Position numbers and translations under genes: made by a program. Positions 52,708 to 61,001 of a DNA stretch of 64,000 nucleotides are shown one piece after another (positions within the stretch are counted from its first letter, which is position 1; each line of letters begins with the position of its first letter). The stretch covers positions 62,001 through 126,000 of the forward strand of contig JALHMT010000007.1 in assembly GCA_022843905.1 (NCBI GenBank). Direction: 5' to 3'. This stretch comes from Rubrivivax sp. (lineage in GTDB: Bacteria > Pseudomonadota > Gammaproteobacteria > Burkholderiales > Burkholderiaceae_C). The notes under the pieces were generated by a model. That model made no database searches. It was not told the DNA's origin and saw only the letters and a list, made by a program, of their open reading frames with translations.

Positions 52708-53844
52708 ATGGACACGCCGCTCGTCGATCTTGCACCCATCGCGCGCCTGGCGATGATGGCGGCGCTCTTCGCGCTGCTGCCCTTGTCCTGGGTGTGGTTG
52801 CGCCGTCGCGGCGCCGACACGCGGGGCCGCCTGGCGGCCATCACGGCGCTGACGCTGTTCCTGACCTTCGATCTGGTGGTCTTCGGTTCCTTCACCCGGC
52901 TGTCGGACTCCGGGTTGGGCTGCCCGGACTGGCCCGGCTGTTATGGCAAGGCCAGCCCCCTGGGGGCGCATGCCGACATCCAGGCGGCGCAGACGGCCAT
53001 GCCGACCGGCCCGGTGACCTTCAGCAAAGCCTGGATCGAGATGATCCATCGCTATCTGGCGATGACCGTCGGTGTGCTGATCATGGTGATGGCGGCGGTG
53101 AGCTGGCTGGAGCGCCGGCGCCTGCCGCACTCCCCCTGGTGGGCCACGGCCACGCTGGTCTGGGTCATCGTGCAAGGGCTGTTCGGCAAGTACACCGTGA
53201 CGCTCAAGCTCTATCCCGCCGTCGTCACTCTGCACTTGCTGGGCGGGTTGTTGCTGTTGGCGATGCTGGCGATGCAGCACGAGGCCTTCCGCGACCGTGC
53301 CCTGTCGCTCGGAGCAGGCACCCGTCGCCTGGTGCTGGCGGCTCTGGCAGTCCTGGGCGTCCAGATCGCTCTCGGGGGCTGGGTCAGCACCAACTACGCT
53401 GTGCTGGCCTGTACCGACTTTCCGCTGTGCAACGGCCAGTGGCTGCCGCCGATGGACTTCGCCAACGGTTTCACCGTGCTGCGCGAACTCGGCCAGACCG
53501 CCAGCGGCAGCTATCTGCCCTTCGAGGCGCTGGTGGCGGTGCACATGGTGCACCGCTGGTTCGCCGTGGTCGCAGCAGCGGTGGTGATCTGGTTGGCGCT
53601 GCGTCTGCTGCGCGATACCGACGCTGGCGTGCGGCGTTACGGCTGGGGCCTCGTCGCCTTGTTGGTGGCTCAACTGGCCAGCGGTTTGTCCAACGTCGTG
53701 CTCGGATGGCCGCTGGCTGCGGCCCTGGCGCATTCGGCGGGCGCGGCCGCTTTCGTCCTGGTGCTCGCCTCGTTGCTGGCGCGCAGCGCCAGGCGCCGCA
53801 CCGTGCACAGTACCCGTCCCGGACGCGCGGCCTGGGCTGCCTAG
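52708..53844 (+). CDS. ctaA: Haem A synthase (COX15/CtaA)
   Basis: Oxidises the C8 methyl of haem O to the formyl of haem A. The 378-residue protein has eight membrane helices. Conserved pieces: [21 protein letters not shown], the haem-ligand His in [14 protein letters not shown] and [28 protein letters not shown] with the second Cys pair, and [11 protein letters not shown]. Starts 8 bases after the Sco-like gene. Confidence 0.95.
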   Translation: MDTPLVDLAPIARLAMMAALFALLPLSWVWLRRRGADTRGRLAAITALTLFLTFDLVVFGSFTRLSDSGLGCPDWPGCYGKASPLGAHADIQAAQTAMPTGPVTFSKAWIEMIHRYLAMTVGVLIMVMAAVSWLERRRLPHSPWWATATLVWVIVQGLFGKYTVTLKLYPAVVTLHLLGGLLLLAMLAMQHEAFRDRALSLGAGTRRLVLAALAVLGVQIALGGWVSTNYAVLACTDFPLCNGQWLPPMDFANGFTVLRELGQTASGSYLPFEALVAVHMVHRWFAVVAAAVVIWLALRLLRDTDAGVRRYGWGLVALLVAQLASGLSNVVLGWPLAAALAHSAGAAAFVLVLASLLARSARRRTVHSTRPGRAAWAA

Positions 53845-53847
53845 AAT
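53842..53847 (+). promoter_or_regulatory. -10-like TAGAAT, 5 bases before the ctaB start
   Basis: TAGAAT overlaps the ctaA stop codon (TAG) and ends five bases before the ctaB ATG, with no ribosome binding site. Points to an internal, leaderless ctaB transcript besides read-through. Confidence 0.4.
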
Positions 53848-53852
53848 CGGCC

Positions 53853-54770
53853 ATGGCCCAGACCCTCACTGCCGCCGCACCCGCGCCCTCCCGCTGGGCG
53901 CAGTTCTACGCGCTGACGAAGCCGCGTGTCGTGCAGCTCATCGTCTTCTGCGCCCTCATCGGCATCCTGCTGGCGCAACCGGGCATGCCCGACCTGCTGC
54001 GCGCGGGCGCGGCCACCCTGGGCATCTGGCTGGTGGCCAGTGCCGCTGCGGCCTTCAACTGCCTGGTGGAGCAGCACATCGACGCCCGCATGGCGCGCAC
54101 CGCCTGGCGCCCCACGGCCAAGGGCCAGCTCAGCAACTCGCAGACGCTGCTGTTCTCCGGCGTGCTGTGCGCGCTGGGCAGTCTGGTGCTGTGGGTGTGG
54201 GTCAACCCGCTGACCATGTGGCTCACCTTCGCCACCTTCGTTGGCTACGCCATCATCTACACCGTGCTCCTGAAGCCGCGCACGCCCCAGAACATCGTCA
54301 TCGGAGGGGCCTCGGGTGCGATGCCGCCCGTGCTGGGCTGGGCGGCCATGACCGGCGACGTCGGTCCCGAGGCGATGATGCTGTGCCTGATCATCTTCCT
54401 GTGGACGCCGCCGCACTTCTGGGCGCTGGCGCTGTACCGCGCCGAGGACTACCGCAAGTCCGGCCTGCCCATGCTGCCCATCACGCACGGCCCCGAGTTC
54501 ACGAGGCTGCAGATCCTGCTCTACACGCTGGTGCTGTTCGCCGCCACCTTGCTGCCTTTCCTGTACGGCATGAGCGGCTGGATCTACCTGCTGGCGGCCC
54601 TGGTGCTGGGGGTGGGCTTCATCGTCTATGCCGTGCAACTCTGGCGCGAGTACAGCGACGCGCTGGCCCGCAAGACCTTCCGCTTCTCGATCTGGCACCT
54701 GTCGCTGCTGTTCGCCGCGCTGCTGGTCGACCACTACCTGACGCCATGGCTCAACATCCTCGTCGCCTGA
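53853..54770 (+). CDS. ctaB: Protoheme IX farnesyltransferase (haem O synthase)
   Basis: Adds a farnesyl group to haem b, making haem O for CtaA. UbiA-type prenyltransferase of 305 residues with about nine helices. Substrate motifs: [36 protein letters not shown] (first Asp-rich motif, NxxxDxxxD type) and [20 protein letters not shown], with [20 protein letters not shown]. Overlaps the Sco gene by 25 bases. Confidence 0.96.
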   Translation: MAQTLTAAAPAPSRWAQFYALTKPRVVQLIVFCALIGILLAQPGMPDLLRAGAATLGIWLVASAAAAFNCLVEQHIDARMARTAWRPTAKGQLSNSQTLLFSGVLCALGSLVLWVWVNPLTMWLTFATFVGYAIIYTVLLKPRTPQNIVIGGASGAMPPVLGWAAMTGDVGPEAMMLCLIIFLWTPPHFWALALYRAEDYRKSGLPMLPITHGPEFTRLQILLYTLVLFAATLLPFLYGMSGWIYLLAALVLGVGFIVYAVQLWREYSDALARKTFRFSIWHLSLLFAALLVDHYLTPWLNILVA

Positions 54771-55354
54771 TCCTCGCGCTGGCCGCCGCCGGCCTGCTGG
54801 CGGCATGCGACCGCCTGCCGGGGTCGGCTGCGCCCTCGTTCAAGGCGATCGACATCACCGGCGCCGACTATGCGCGTGAATTGAACCTGTCCGACGCCGA
54901 TGGCAAGCCGCGCTCGCTGGCCGAGTTCAAGGGCAAGGTGGTGCTGGTCTTCTTCGGCTTCACCCAGTGCCCCGATGTCTGCCCGACCACCATGCTCGAG
55001 CTGGCGGCGGTGAAGAAGTCGCTGGGCGCCGACGGCGACCGCGTGCAGGGACTGTTCGTGACGATCGACCCCGAACGCGACACCGCCGAGGTGCTCAAGG
55101 CGTATGTGGCCAGCTTCGGCCCCGATTTCGTCGGCCTGCGAGGCGACGCACAACAGACCCAGGCGGCGGCCAGGCACTTCAAGGTCTTCTACGCCAAGGT
55201 GCCGGGCAAGACCGAGGGCAGCTATTCGATGGACCACACGGCGGGCTCCTACGTCTTCGATGCCAAGGGCCGGGTGCGTCTGTTCACGCGTTATGGCACG
55301 GGCGCCGAGGCGCTGACACACGACCTCAAGCTGCTGCTGGCCGAGGCGGCCTGA
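54746..55354 (+). CDS. Sco family copper chaperone lipoprotein
   Basis: Inserts copper into the CuA centre of subunit II. The 202-residue protein has a lipoprotein signal ([15 protein letters not shown]), then the Sco fold with [18 protein letters not shown] (CxxxC copper site) and the distal His in [32 protein letters not shown] is the family block. The ATG at 54746 is inside ctaB, a 25-base overlap, and the start fits a short n-region (MAQHPRR). Confidence 0.95.
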   Translation: MAQHPRRLILALAAAGLLAACDRLPGSAAPSFKAIDITGADYARELNLSDADGKPRSLAEFKGKVVLVFFGFTQCPDVCPTTMLELAAVKKSLGADGDRVQGLFVTIDPERDTAEVLKAYVASFGPDFVGLRGDAQQTQAAARHFKVFYAKVPGKTEGSYSMDHTAGSYVFDAKGRVRLFTRYGTGAEALTHDLKLLLAEAA

Positions 55355-55360
55355 AAGCAG

Positions 55361-55388
55361 ACGGCCCGCCGGGGGACCGGCGGGCCGT
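55361..55388. terminator. Perfect 12-bp hairpin between convergent Sco and rpoH
   Basis: ACGGCCCGCCGG, loop GGGA, CCGGCGGGCCGT. The stem is perfect but has no U-tract on either strand. It lies between two convergent genes and can serve both as a bidirectional barrier. Confidence 0.6.
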
Positions 55389-55414
55389 CGGGGCCGAGCG
55401 TGCGGACGCGCGGG

Positions 55415-56338
55415 TCAGGCGGCGACTTCCAGCGTCTTGCGCATCTTCTTCATGGCCGCGACTTCGATCTGACGGATGCGCTCGGCGCTCACGCCGTACT
55501 CGGCCGCCAGCTGGTGCAGGGTCATGCCGCCCGAAGAATCGTCGTTCACCTTCAGCCAACGCTCCTCGACGACGCGGCGGCTGCGCTCGTCCAGCACGTT
55601 CAGCGCCTGCGCGATGCCGTCGCCCGACAGCCAGTCCCGGTGGCGCGCTTCCAGGGTGCGCGTCGGCTCGCTGGAGTCGTCGGCCAGGTAGGCGATGGGG
55701 GCGTAGGCTTCTTCGCCATCATCGTTCTGGGATTCCATCGCGATGTCGCCACCCGACAGCCGGGTTTCCATCTCGATCACTTCCTCGGGCTTGACGTTCA
55801 GCTCGCGCGCCACCGTGTTCACCTCGGCTGGCGTCAGCGTGCTGCGGTGCGTGTCGGCATCCAGCGCGTCTTCCTTCAGTCCCTGCTTCATCGAGCGCAG
55901 ATTGAAGAACAGCTTGCGCTGGGCCTTGGTGGTGGCCACCTTGACCATGCGCCAGTTCTTCAGGATGTACTCGTGGATTTCGGCGCGGATCCAGTGCAGG
56001 GCATAGCTGACCAGGCGCACGCCCTGTTCGGGGTCGAAGCGCTTGACCGCCTTCATCAGGCCCACGTTGCCTTCCTGGATCAGGTCGCCCTGCGGCAGAC
56101 CGTAGCCCAGGTACTGACGCGAGACAGACACCACAAGCCGCAGGTGCGACAGCACCAGGCGTCCGGCAGCTTCCAGGTCGCCCGTGCTCTGCAGCCGGCG
56201 CGCCAGCGAAACCTCTTCCGGCTGCGTCAGCATCGGAAGTCGGTTGACGGCGCTGATGTACGCGTCGAGGTTGCCCAGCGACGGCACCATGGCCCAGGGG
56301 TCACGGACGGACAGTGCGGTGACAGAAGTTGCGTTCAT
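55415..56338 (-). CDS. rpoH: RNA polymerase sigma-32 factor
   Basis: Directs transcription of heat-shock genes. The 307-residue factor has region 2 (LVLSHLRLVVSVSRQYLGYG, QEGNVGLMKAVKRFDPEQG, VSYALHWIRAEIHEYIL), the RpoH box region KLFFNLR just after it, and region 4.2 (MTLHQLAAEYGVSAERIRQIE). The ATG at 56338 matches homologues; the frame back to 56386 runs through the promoter. A perfect CIRCE operator overlaps the promoter, so HrcA repression is expected in addition to any mRNA or protein-level control. Confidence 0.96.
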   Translation of the reverse strand: MNATSVTALSVRDPWAMVPSLGNLDAYISAVNRLPMLTQPEEVSLARRLQSTGDLEAAGRLVLSHLRLVVSVSRQYLGYGLPQGDLIQEGNVGLMKAVKRFDPEQGVRLVSYALHWIRAEIHEYILKNWRMVKVATTKAQRKLFFNLRSMKQGLKEDALDADTHRSTLTPAEVNTVARELNVKPEEVIEMETRLSGGDIAMESQNDDGEEAYAPIAYLADDSSEPTRTLEARHRDWLSGDGIAQALNVLDERSRRVVEERWLKVNDDSSGGMTLHQLAAEYGVSAERIRQIEVAAMKKMRKTLEVAA

Positions 56339-56376
56339 GGCGTGTGTGATCCGTGCAATTCGCTGAGGTTCCACAA

Positions 56377-56406
56377 ATATTAGCACTCACCGGGCTCGAG
56401 TGCTAA
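56377..56406 (-). promoter_or_regulatory. rpoH promoter overlapped by a perfect CIRCE operator
   Basis: Bases 56380-56406 read TTAGCACTC, nine-base spacer, GAGTGCTAA, an exact match to the HrcA-binding CIRCE consensus. On the minus strand a -35-like TTAGCA (56401-56406) and a -10-like TAATAT (56377-56382), 18 bases apart, bracket the element. HrcA bound here would block polymerase. The leader to the rpoH ATG is about 30-35 bases. Confidence 0.9.
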
Positions 56407-56578
56407 AGAGGGTCCGAAGTTGAACGATGTGAGTGCGGGCTCTCGTCCGAAACTGCACGAAACGGAACGGCGGCGTGGCGGATTCCCTCCGTGACACGAG
56501 GGTCGCCGCGCCTCGGGCCGGCACCTTGGGCTGCCGGCTCAGCGAGACGGCCGTTGCTGTACCGGCCAGCCGCCCGGC

Positions 56579-57073
56579 TCAGCCCCGGGCGGGCGTCGTC
56601 GCGGGTGTCGGCGCCGTGCTGTTCGGCGCCTTCGTCACACGGACCCGGCTGCCGGTGGTGACGATGATCACCGCATCGCCCGGGGTGAGCGTCTCGCCGG
56701 CCTTGGCCTGCACGATGGACCGGCGCTCGCCGTTCTTCAGTTGCACCAGCAGCTCCACGGCTTCTTCCCGTGTGGCCGCCCGTTCGGTCGCGTTGCCGAT
56801 CACGCCGCCGACCACTGCGCCGAGCACCCCGACCACGGCCGCCTCCCGCCGTCCGCCTACCGAGGACCCGGCGATGCCGCCGACCAGCCCGCCGGTGACG
56901 CCCCCGATGCCGCTCTGCGAGCCGTCGACGACCACCGGACGGACCGACAGCACCACGCCGTCGATGACGGTGGACATGCGTTGGGCATCGCTGCGGCTGA
57001 TGACATCCGGGCTGGTGGTGGTGCAGGCGGCCAAGGTCAAGGCGATCGCCAGTGCGACGACGGTGCGGTTCAT
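56579..57073 (-). CDS. Glycine-zipper outer membrane lipoprotein (SlyB/Pcp-like)
   Basis: A 164-residue lipoprotein: signal peptide with lipobox LTLAACTTT, then a glycine-zipper double helix (GIGGVTGGLVGGIAGSSVG, VVGVLGAVVGGVIGN) and a C-terminal SH3-like part (VQLKNGERRSIVQAKAGETLTPGDAVIIV). This is the 17-kDa surface antigen type seen in SlyB/Pcp. An ATG at 57190 would add 39 residues before an obvious signal peptide and is rejected. Confidence 0.9.
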   Translation of the reverse strand: MNRTVVALAIALTLAACTTTSPDVISRSDAQRMSTVIDGVVLSVRPVVVDGSQSGIGGVTGGLVGGIAGSSVGGRREAAVVGVLGAVVGGVIGNATERAATREEAVELLVQLKNGERRSIVQAKAGETLTPGDAVIIVTTGSRVRVTKAPNSTAPTPATTPARG

Positions 57074-57212
57074 ATCGGGCTTTCGAAGCTGAGGTCGGTC
57101 CAACGCCGGGGCGCGGGCCGGCGTTGACGTCGGCTCGTTGGAGCTTGGAGGCCTTCGAGGCGTCTCGGGTTCCCCCATCGGCCGCTTCAAGGCCAGGGAC
57201 GGTTGATCGATC

Positions 57213-57770
57213 TCAACCGTGCAGGCGGCTGCTGCGGGGGACGGAGGCCAGCAGGAAATCCATCTGGTCGGCGAAGATGCGCCGGCCTCGCAGGATCATG
57301 TCCTCGTGCAGGTTGGGCACGTAGGGCAGGTACAGCAACGACATGCGCGCTTCTTCGGGAACGCGGTTGCCCTTGCGGCCGTTGCAGGCGCGGCAGGCGG
57401 TGATGCAGTTCATCCAGGTGTCGTGTCCGCCACGGGACACCGGCACGATGTGTTCCCGAGTCAATTCCTCGAAGTGGAAATGACCGCCACAGTAGGCACA
57501 GACGCTGCGGTCGCGCGCGAACAGCTTCGGATTGGTGAGCGCCGGCGCCTGGCGCCAGGCCCGTGTGGGCACGGCACCGCGCACTGCCACGATGGGATGC
57601 ACGGCGATGCGCGACTGAATGCCCGTGGTGCGCTGGATGCCGCCGCGCAGCACATGGAAGGCGTCACCCAGCGTCCAGGCCACGGCGTCGCTCGCATACA
57701 GGAGCGCCGCCTCCCGCGGCGAAATCCAAGCCTGGGGTCGACCGGACACATCGAGTTGCAGCACGTCCAT
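57213..57770 (-). CDS. HNH endonuclease domain protein
   Basis: A 185-residue protein with a C-terminal HNH domain: CAYCGGHFHFEELTREHIVP (first Cys pair and the HNH His), SRGGHDTWMNCITACRAC (Asn and second Cys pair) and NGRKGNR. The N-terminal part (VLQLDVSGRPQAWISPREA) is typical of stand-alone betaproteobacterial HNH proteins, mostly of unknown role; it is not a restriction enzyme by context. The ATG at 57770 has a weak -10-like hexamer six bases upstream. Confidence 0.9.
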   Translation of the reverse strand: MDVLQLDVSGRPQAWISPREAALLYASDAVAWTLGDAFHVLRGGIQRTTGIQSRIAVHPIVAVRGAVPTRAWRQAPALTNPKLFARDRSVCAYCGGHFHFEELTREHIVPVSRGGHDTWMNCITACRACNGRKGNRVPEEARMSLLYLPYVPNLHEDMILRGRRIFADQMDFLLASVPRSSRLHG

Positions 57771-57776
57771 GCCCGG

Positions 57777-57782
57777 AGAGTA
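57777..57782 (-). promoter_or_regulatory. -10-like TACTCT, 6 bases before the HNH gene start
   Basis: On the minus strand TACTCT is followed by CCGGGC and the ATG. The match to TATAAT is weak, but the spacing equals that of other genes here and no ribosome binding site is present. Confidence 0.3.
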
Positions 57783-57907
57783 CCGAATCTGCCGTGATCG
57801 CTCAATGACAGGGGCCAATGCGTTGCGGATGTGGCGTGTTCGCGGCACGTTCAAAACGACTGACGGCGCGTTCGCGGCGGTGCGCCCATCTGCGCGGAAT
57901 CTCACGC

Positions 57908-57929
57908 TTCTAGGACCGATCCCCTAGAA
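57908..57929. promoter_or_regulatory. 22-bp dyad, operator candidate upstream of the beta-oxidation TetR gene
   Basis: TTCTAGG, eight-base spacer ACCGATCC, CCTAGAA: perfect seven-base arms. It lies in the divergent region between the HNH gene and tetR, 81 bases before the tetR ATG. Could bind the TetR protein or another dimeric regulator. Confidence 0.5.
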
Positions 57930-57977
57930 ATTCGGCCCGACTGCCGGCATGGAGACCCGGAAGGTCTGCAAAATAGC

Positions 57978-57985
57978 ACGATCGT
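57978..57985. promoter_or_regulatory. Short palindrome ACGATCGT before tetR
   Basis: ACGATCGT sits in the AT-richer stretch AAATAGCACGATCGTTCG, 25 bases before the ATG at 58011; such CGATCG-centred sites often bind TetR-family regulators of fatty acid genes. Confidence 0.4.
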
Positions 57986-58010
57986 TCGTTTTGTTGGAGG
58001 CGCGCTGACC

Positions 58011-58697
58011 ATGCAGATCCCCCCGGGCCCGACGCGTCCCGTCATTGCCACGCAGCGTCTGCAAGGCAAGGGAGTGCAGACGCGCGCCGCGATCCTGGAC
58101 GCCGCACTCGGCCTGGCCTCGCACATGGGCCTGGAGGGCCTGTCCATCGGCGCCCTGGCCGAGGTCACGAACATGAGCAAGTCCGGCGTGTTCGCCCATT
58201 TCGGCTCGCGTGAAGAGCTGCAGATCTCCGTGATCCGCGAGTATCACGCGCGCTTCGAGGAAGAGGTCTTCTTCCCGGCGATGAAGGAGGCACGCGGCCT
58301 GCCGCGGCTGAACGCGCTGTTCGAGCGCTGGATCAGGCGTGTCTCGGTCGAGCTCGACTCCGGCTGCATCTACATCAGCGGCGCCGTCGAGTTCGACGAC
58401 CGCCCCGGCCCCGTTCGCGACGCACTCGCCGAGATGGTCCGGGCCTGGCACTCGGCGCTGCAGCGTGCCATCACGCTGGCGATCGACCGGGGCCATCTGC
58501 GCGAAGACACCGATCCGACGCAGATGCTGTTCGAGATCCACGGCCTGATCCTTGCCCTGCATCACGACGCACGCTTCCTTCGCAACCCCGGCGTGCTGGA
58601 CCGCGCACGCTCGGCCTTCACCCGCATCGTGCAGCACTACCAGGCGCCGGGCGCCGAGTCGCTGCGTCCGTCTCGCCAGCGCGCCGCGCGCGGCTGA
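58011..58697 (+). CDS. TetR family regulator of the beta-oxidation operon
   Basis: A 228-residue regulator with an HTH at about residues 22-70 (QTRAAILDAALGLASHMGLE, SIGALAEVTNMSKSGVFAHF) and a ligand domain with SGCIYISGAVEFDDRPGPVR. It probably senses acyl-CoAs and represses the genes that follow, by position only. GGAGG ten bases before the ATG. The acyl-CoA dehydrogenase gene begins 28 bases after the stop. Confidence 0.92.
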   Translation: MQIPPGPTRPVIATQRLQGKGVQTRAAILDAALGLASHMGLEGLSIGALAEVTNMSKSGVFAHFGSREELQISVIREYHARFEEEVFFPAMKEARGLPRLNALFERWIRRVSVELDSGCIYISGAVEFDDRPGPVRDALAEMVRAWHSALQRAITLAIDRGHLREDTDPTQMLFEIHGLILALHHDARFLRNPGVLDRARSAFTRIVQHYQAPGAESLRPSRQRAARG

Positions 58698-58724
58698 CCC
58701 TTTCCCCTTCCCCAGGAGCCTTCG

Positions 58725-60515
58725 ATGCCCCAGTACACCCCCCCGTTGCGCGACATGCAGTTCGTGCTGCACGAACTGCTCAAGGTCACGGAGACCCTGC
58801 GCACGCTGCCCCGTCACAAGGACATCGACGTCGACACCATCAACGCCGTGATCGAAGAGGGCGGCAAGTTTGCCGCCGAGGTGGCCTTTCCCCTGAACCT
58901 CAGCGGCGACCAGGAAGGCTGCACGCTGGACAAGAGCACACACGAAGTTCGCGCGCCGAAGGGTTTCAAGGAGGCCTATGCACGCTACGTCGAGGGCGGC
59001 TGGCCCAGCCTGAGCTGCGACCCGGCCTACGGCGGCCAGGGCCTGCCGGTGCTGCTGAACCAGTGCTTCTACGAGATGCTGAACTCGGCCAACCAGGCCT
59101 GGACCATGTACCCCGGTCTGTCGCACGGTGCGTACGAATGCCTGAAGGCCCATGGCACCGAGGCGCAAAAGGCCACCTATCTGCCCAAGTTGACCAGCGG
59201 CGAGTGGACCGGCACCATGTGCCTGACCGAGCCGCATTGCGGCACCGACCTCGGCCTGCTGCGCACCAAGGCCGAACCGCTGCCCGATGGCCAGTACAGG
59301 CTCAGCGGGCAGAAGATCTTCATCTCGGCCGGTGAGCACGATCTGGCGCCCAACATCATCCACCTGGTGCTGGCGAGGCTGCCCGACGCTCCGGCCGGCA
59401 GCAAGGGCATCTCGCTGTTCGTGGTGCCCAAGTACCTGGTGAATGCCGACGGATCGGTGGGCGAGCGCAATCCCATCTTCTGCGGCGCTCTGGAGCACAA
59501 GATGGGCATCCACGGCAATGCCACCTGCCAGATCAACCTCGACGGCGCCGTCGGCTCGCTGGTGGGCGAACCACACCGGGGACTGGCGGCGATGTTCGTG
59601 ATGATGAACGCCGCTCGACTGGGCGTGGGCAACCAGTCGCTCGGGTTGACCGAGGTGGCCTACCAGAACGCCGTGGCCTACGCCAAGGACCGCCTGCAGA
59701 TGCGCAGCCTGACGGGCCCCAAGGCCGCAGACAAGCCGGCCGACCCTATCATCGTGCACCCCGATGTGCGCAAGATGCTGCTCACGGCGCGTGCCTATGC
59801 CGAAGGCGGCCGCGCGCTGGCCATCTACATCTCGCTGCTGCTCGACCAGGAGATCGCCACCGAGGACGAGGACGAGCGCAAGGAGTGCGCCGACCTCGTG
59901 GCGCTGCTGACGCCGATCGTGAAGGCCTTCCTGACCGACAACGGCTGGATCGCCACCTCGCACTGCCAGCAGGTGTACGGCGGCCACGGCTACATCAAGG
60001 AATGGGGCATGGAGCAATACGTGCGCGATGCCCGCATCAACATGATCTACGAGGGCACCAACACCATCCAGTCGCTCGACCTGCTGGGCCGCAAGGTGCT
60101 GGGCGACAACGGCGCCAAGCTGAAGAAGTTCGGCCGCCTGATCGCCGAGTTCGTCGAGGAAGTGGGCGTGCGCGAGGACATGCAGGAGTTCGTCAACCCG
60201 CTGGCCGACCTGGGCGACAAGGTGACCAAGCTCACCACCGAACTGGGCATGAAGGCCATGCAGAACGCCGACGAGGTGGGCGGCGCCGCGGTGGACTACC
60301 TGCGCGTGCTGGGGCACCTGAGCTTCGCCTACCTGTTCGCCCGCATGGCGAAGATCGCGCTGGACAAGAAGGACTCCGGCGACCCCTTCTACACCGCCAA
60401 GCTGCATACGGCGCGCTTCTACTTCGCCAAGCTGCTGCCCGAGACGGCCGGCCTCATCCGCAGCGCGCGCAGCGGCGTGGCGCCGCTGATGGCGATGGAC
60501 GAAGCGCTGTTCTGA
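58725..60515 (+). CDS. Acyl-CoA dehydrogenase, long form with C-terminal domain
   Basis: FAD enzyme for the first step of beta-oxidation. At 596 residues it belongs to the longer class with an extra C-terminal domain, as in enzymes annotated as 3-methylmercaptopropionyl-CoA dehydrogenase. Motifs: MCLTEPHCGTDLGLLRTKA (flavin site), YGGHGYIKEWGMEQYVRDAR and the catalytic Glu in MIYEGTNTIQSLDLLGRK. CAGGAGCC precedes the ATG. Chain-length preference is not readable; the context suggests general fatty acid oxidation. Confidence 0.94.
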   Translation: MPQYTPPLRDMQFVLHELLKVTETLRTLPRHKDIDVDTINAVIEEGGKFAAEVAFPLNLSGDQEGCTLDKSTHEVRAPKGFKEAYARYVEGGWPSLSCDPAYGGQGLPVLLNQCFYEMLNSANQAWTMYPGLSHGAYECLKAHGTEAQKATYLPKLTSGEWTGTMCLTEPHCGTDLGLLRTKAEPLPDGQYRLSGQKIFISAGEHDLAPNIIHLVLARLPDAPAGSKGISLFVVPKYLVNADGSVGERNPIFCGALEHKMGIHGNATCQINLDGAVGSLVGEPHRGLAAMFVMMNAARLGVGNQSLGLTEVAYQNAVAYAKDRLQMRSLTGPKAADKPADPIIVHPDVRKMLLTARAYAEGGRALAIYISLLLDQEIATEDEDERKECADLVALLTPIVKAFLTDNGWIATSHCQQVYGGHGYIKEWGMEQYVRDARINMIYEGTNTIQSLDLLGRKVLGDNGAKLKKFGRLIAEFVEEVGVREDMQEFVNPLADLGDKVTKLTTELGMKAMQNADEVGGAAVDYLRVLGHLSFAYLFARMAKIALDKKDSGDPFYTAKLHTARFYFAKLLPETAGLIRSARSGVAPLMAMDEALF

Positions 60516-60552
60516 CCCGCGTTCCCACCCTCAACAAAGACGGAGACAAGCC

Positions 60553-60987
60553 ATGACGATGAAGACCGTGTTCGCTGCCTTCTGCCTGATCGCCAGCAGT
60601 GCCGCATTCGCTCAGGCCACGCCGACCGGGGTGTGGAAGACCATCGACGACGAGACCAAGCAGGAGCGCTCGATCGTGCGCATCACCGAGGCCGGCGGCG
60701 CCCTCAGCGGCAAGATCGAGAAGCTGCTCGATCCGACCAAGCAGGACGCCAAGTGCGACAAGTGCACCGACTCGCGCAAGGACAAGCCGGTGATCGGCAT
60801 GACCATCATCGAAGGCGTGAAGAAGAACGCCGCAGATGATCACTGGGACGGCGGCACCATCCTCGACCCGAACAATGGCAAGACCTACAAGGTGCGCCTG
60901 ACGCCCAAGGACGGCGGCAAGGTGCTGGAAGTGCGCGGCTTCATCGGCCCCTTCTACCGCAACCAGATCTGGCAACGCGTCGAATGA
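60553..60987 (+). CDS. DUF2147 periplasmic protein
   Basis: A 144-residue exported protein: signal peptide (FAAFCLIASSAAFA) and the DUF2147 lipocalin-like domain with GVWKTIDDETKQERSIVRI, a CDKC pair, GMTIIEGVKK and GKTYKVRLTPKDGGKVLEVRG. It may bind a hydrophobic ligand; its regular place in fatty acid operons hints at a link to lipids. GGAG seven to ten bases before the ATG; ends before the next gene's start at 61002. Confidence 0.9.
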   Translation: MTMKTVFAAFCLIASSAAFAQATPTGVWKTIDDETKQERSIVRITEAGGALSGKIEKLLDPTKQDAKCDKCTDSRKDKPVIGMTIIEGVKKNAADDHWDGGTILDPNNGKTYKVRLTPKDGGKVLEVRGFIGPFYRNQIWQRVE

Positions 60988-61001
60988 CGCCTGGAGAGAC
61001 C

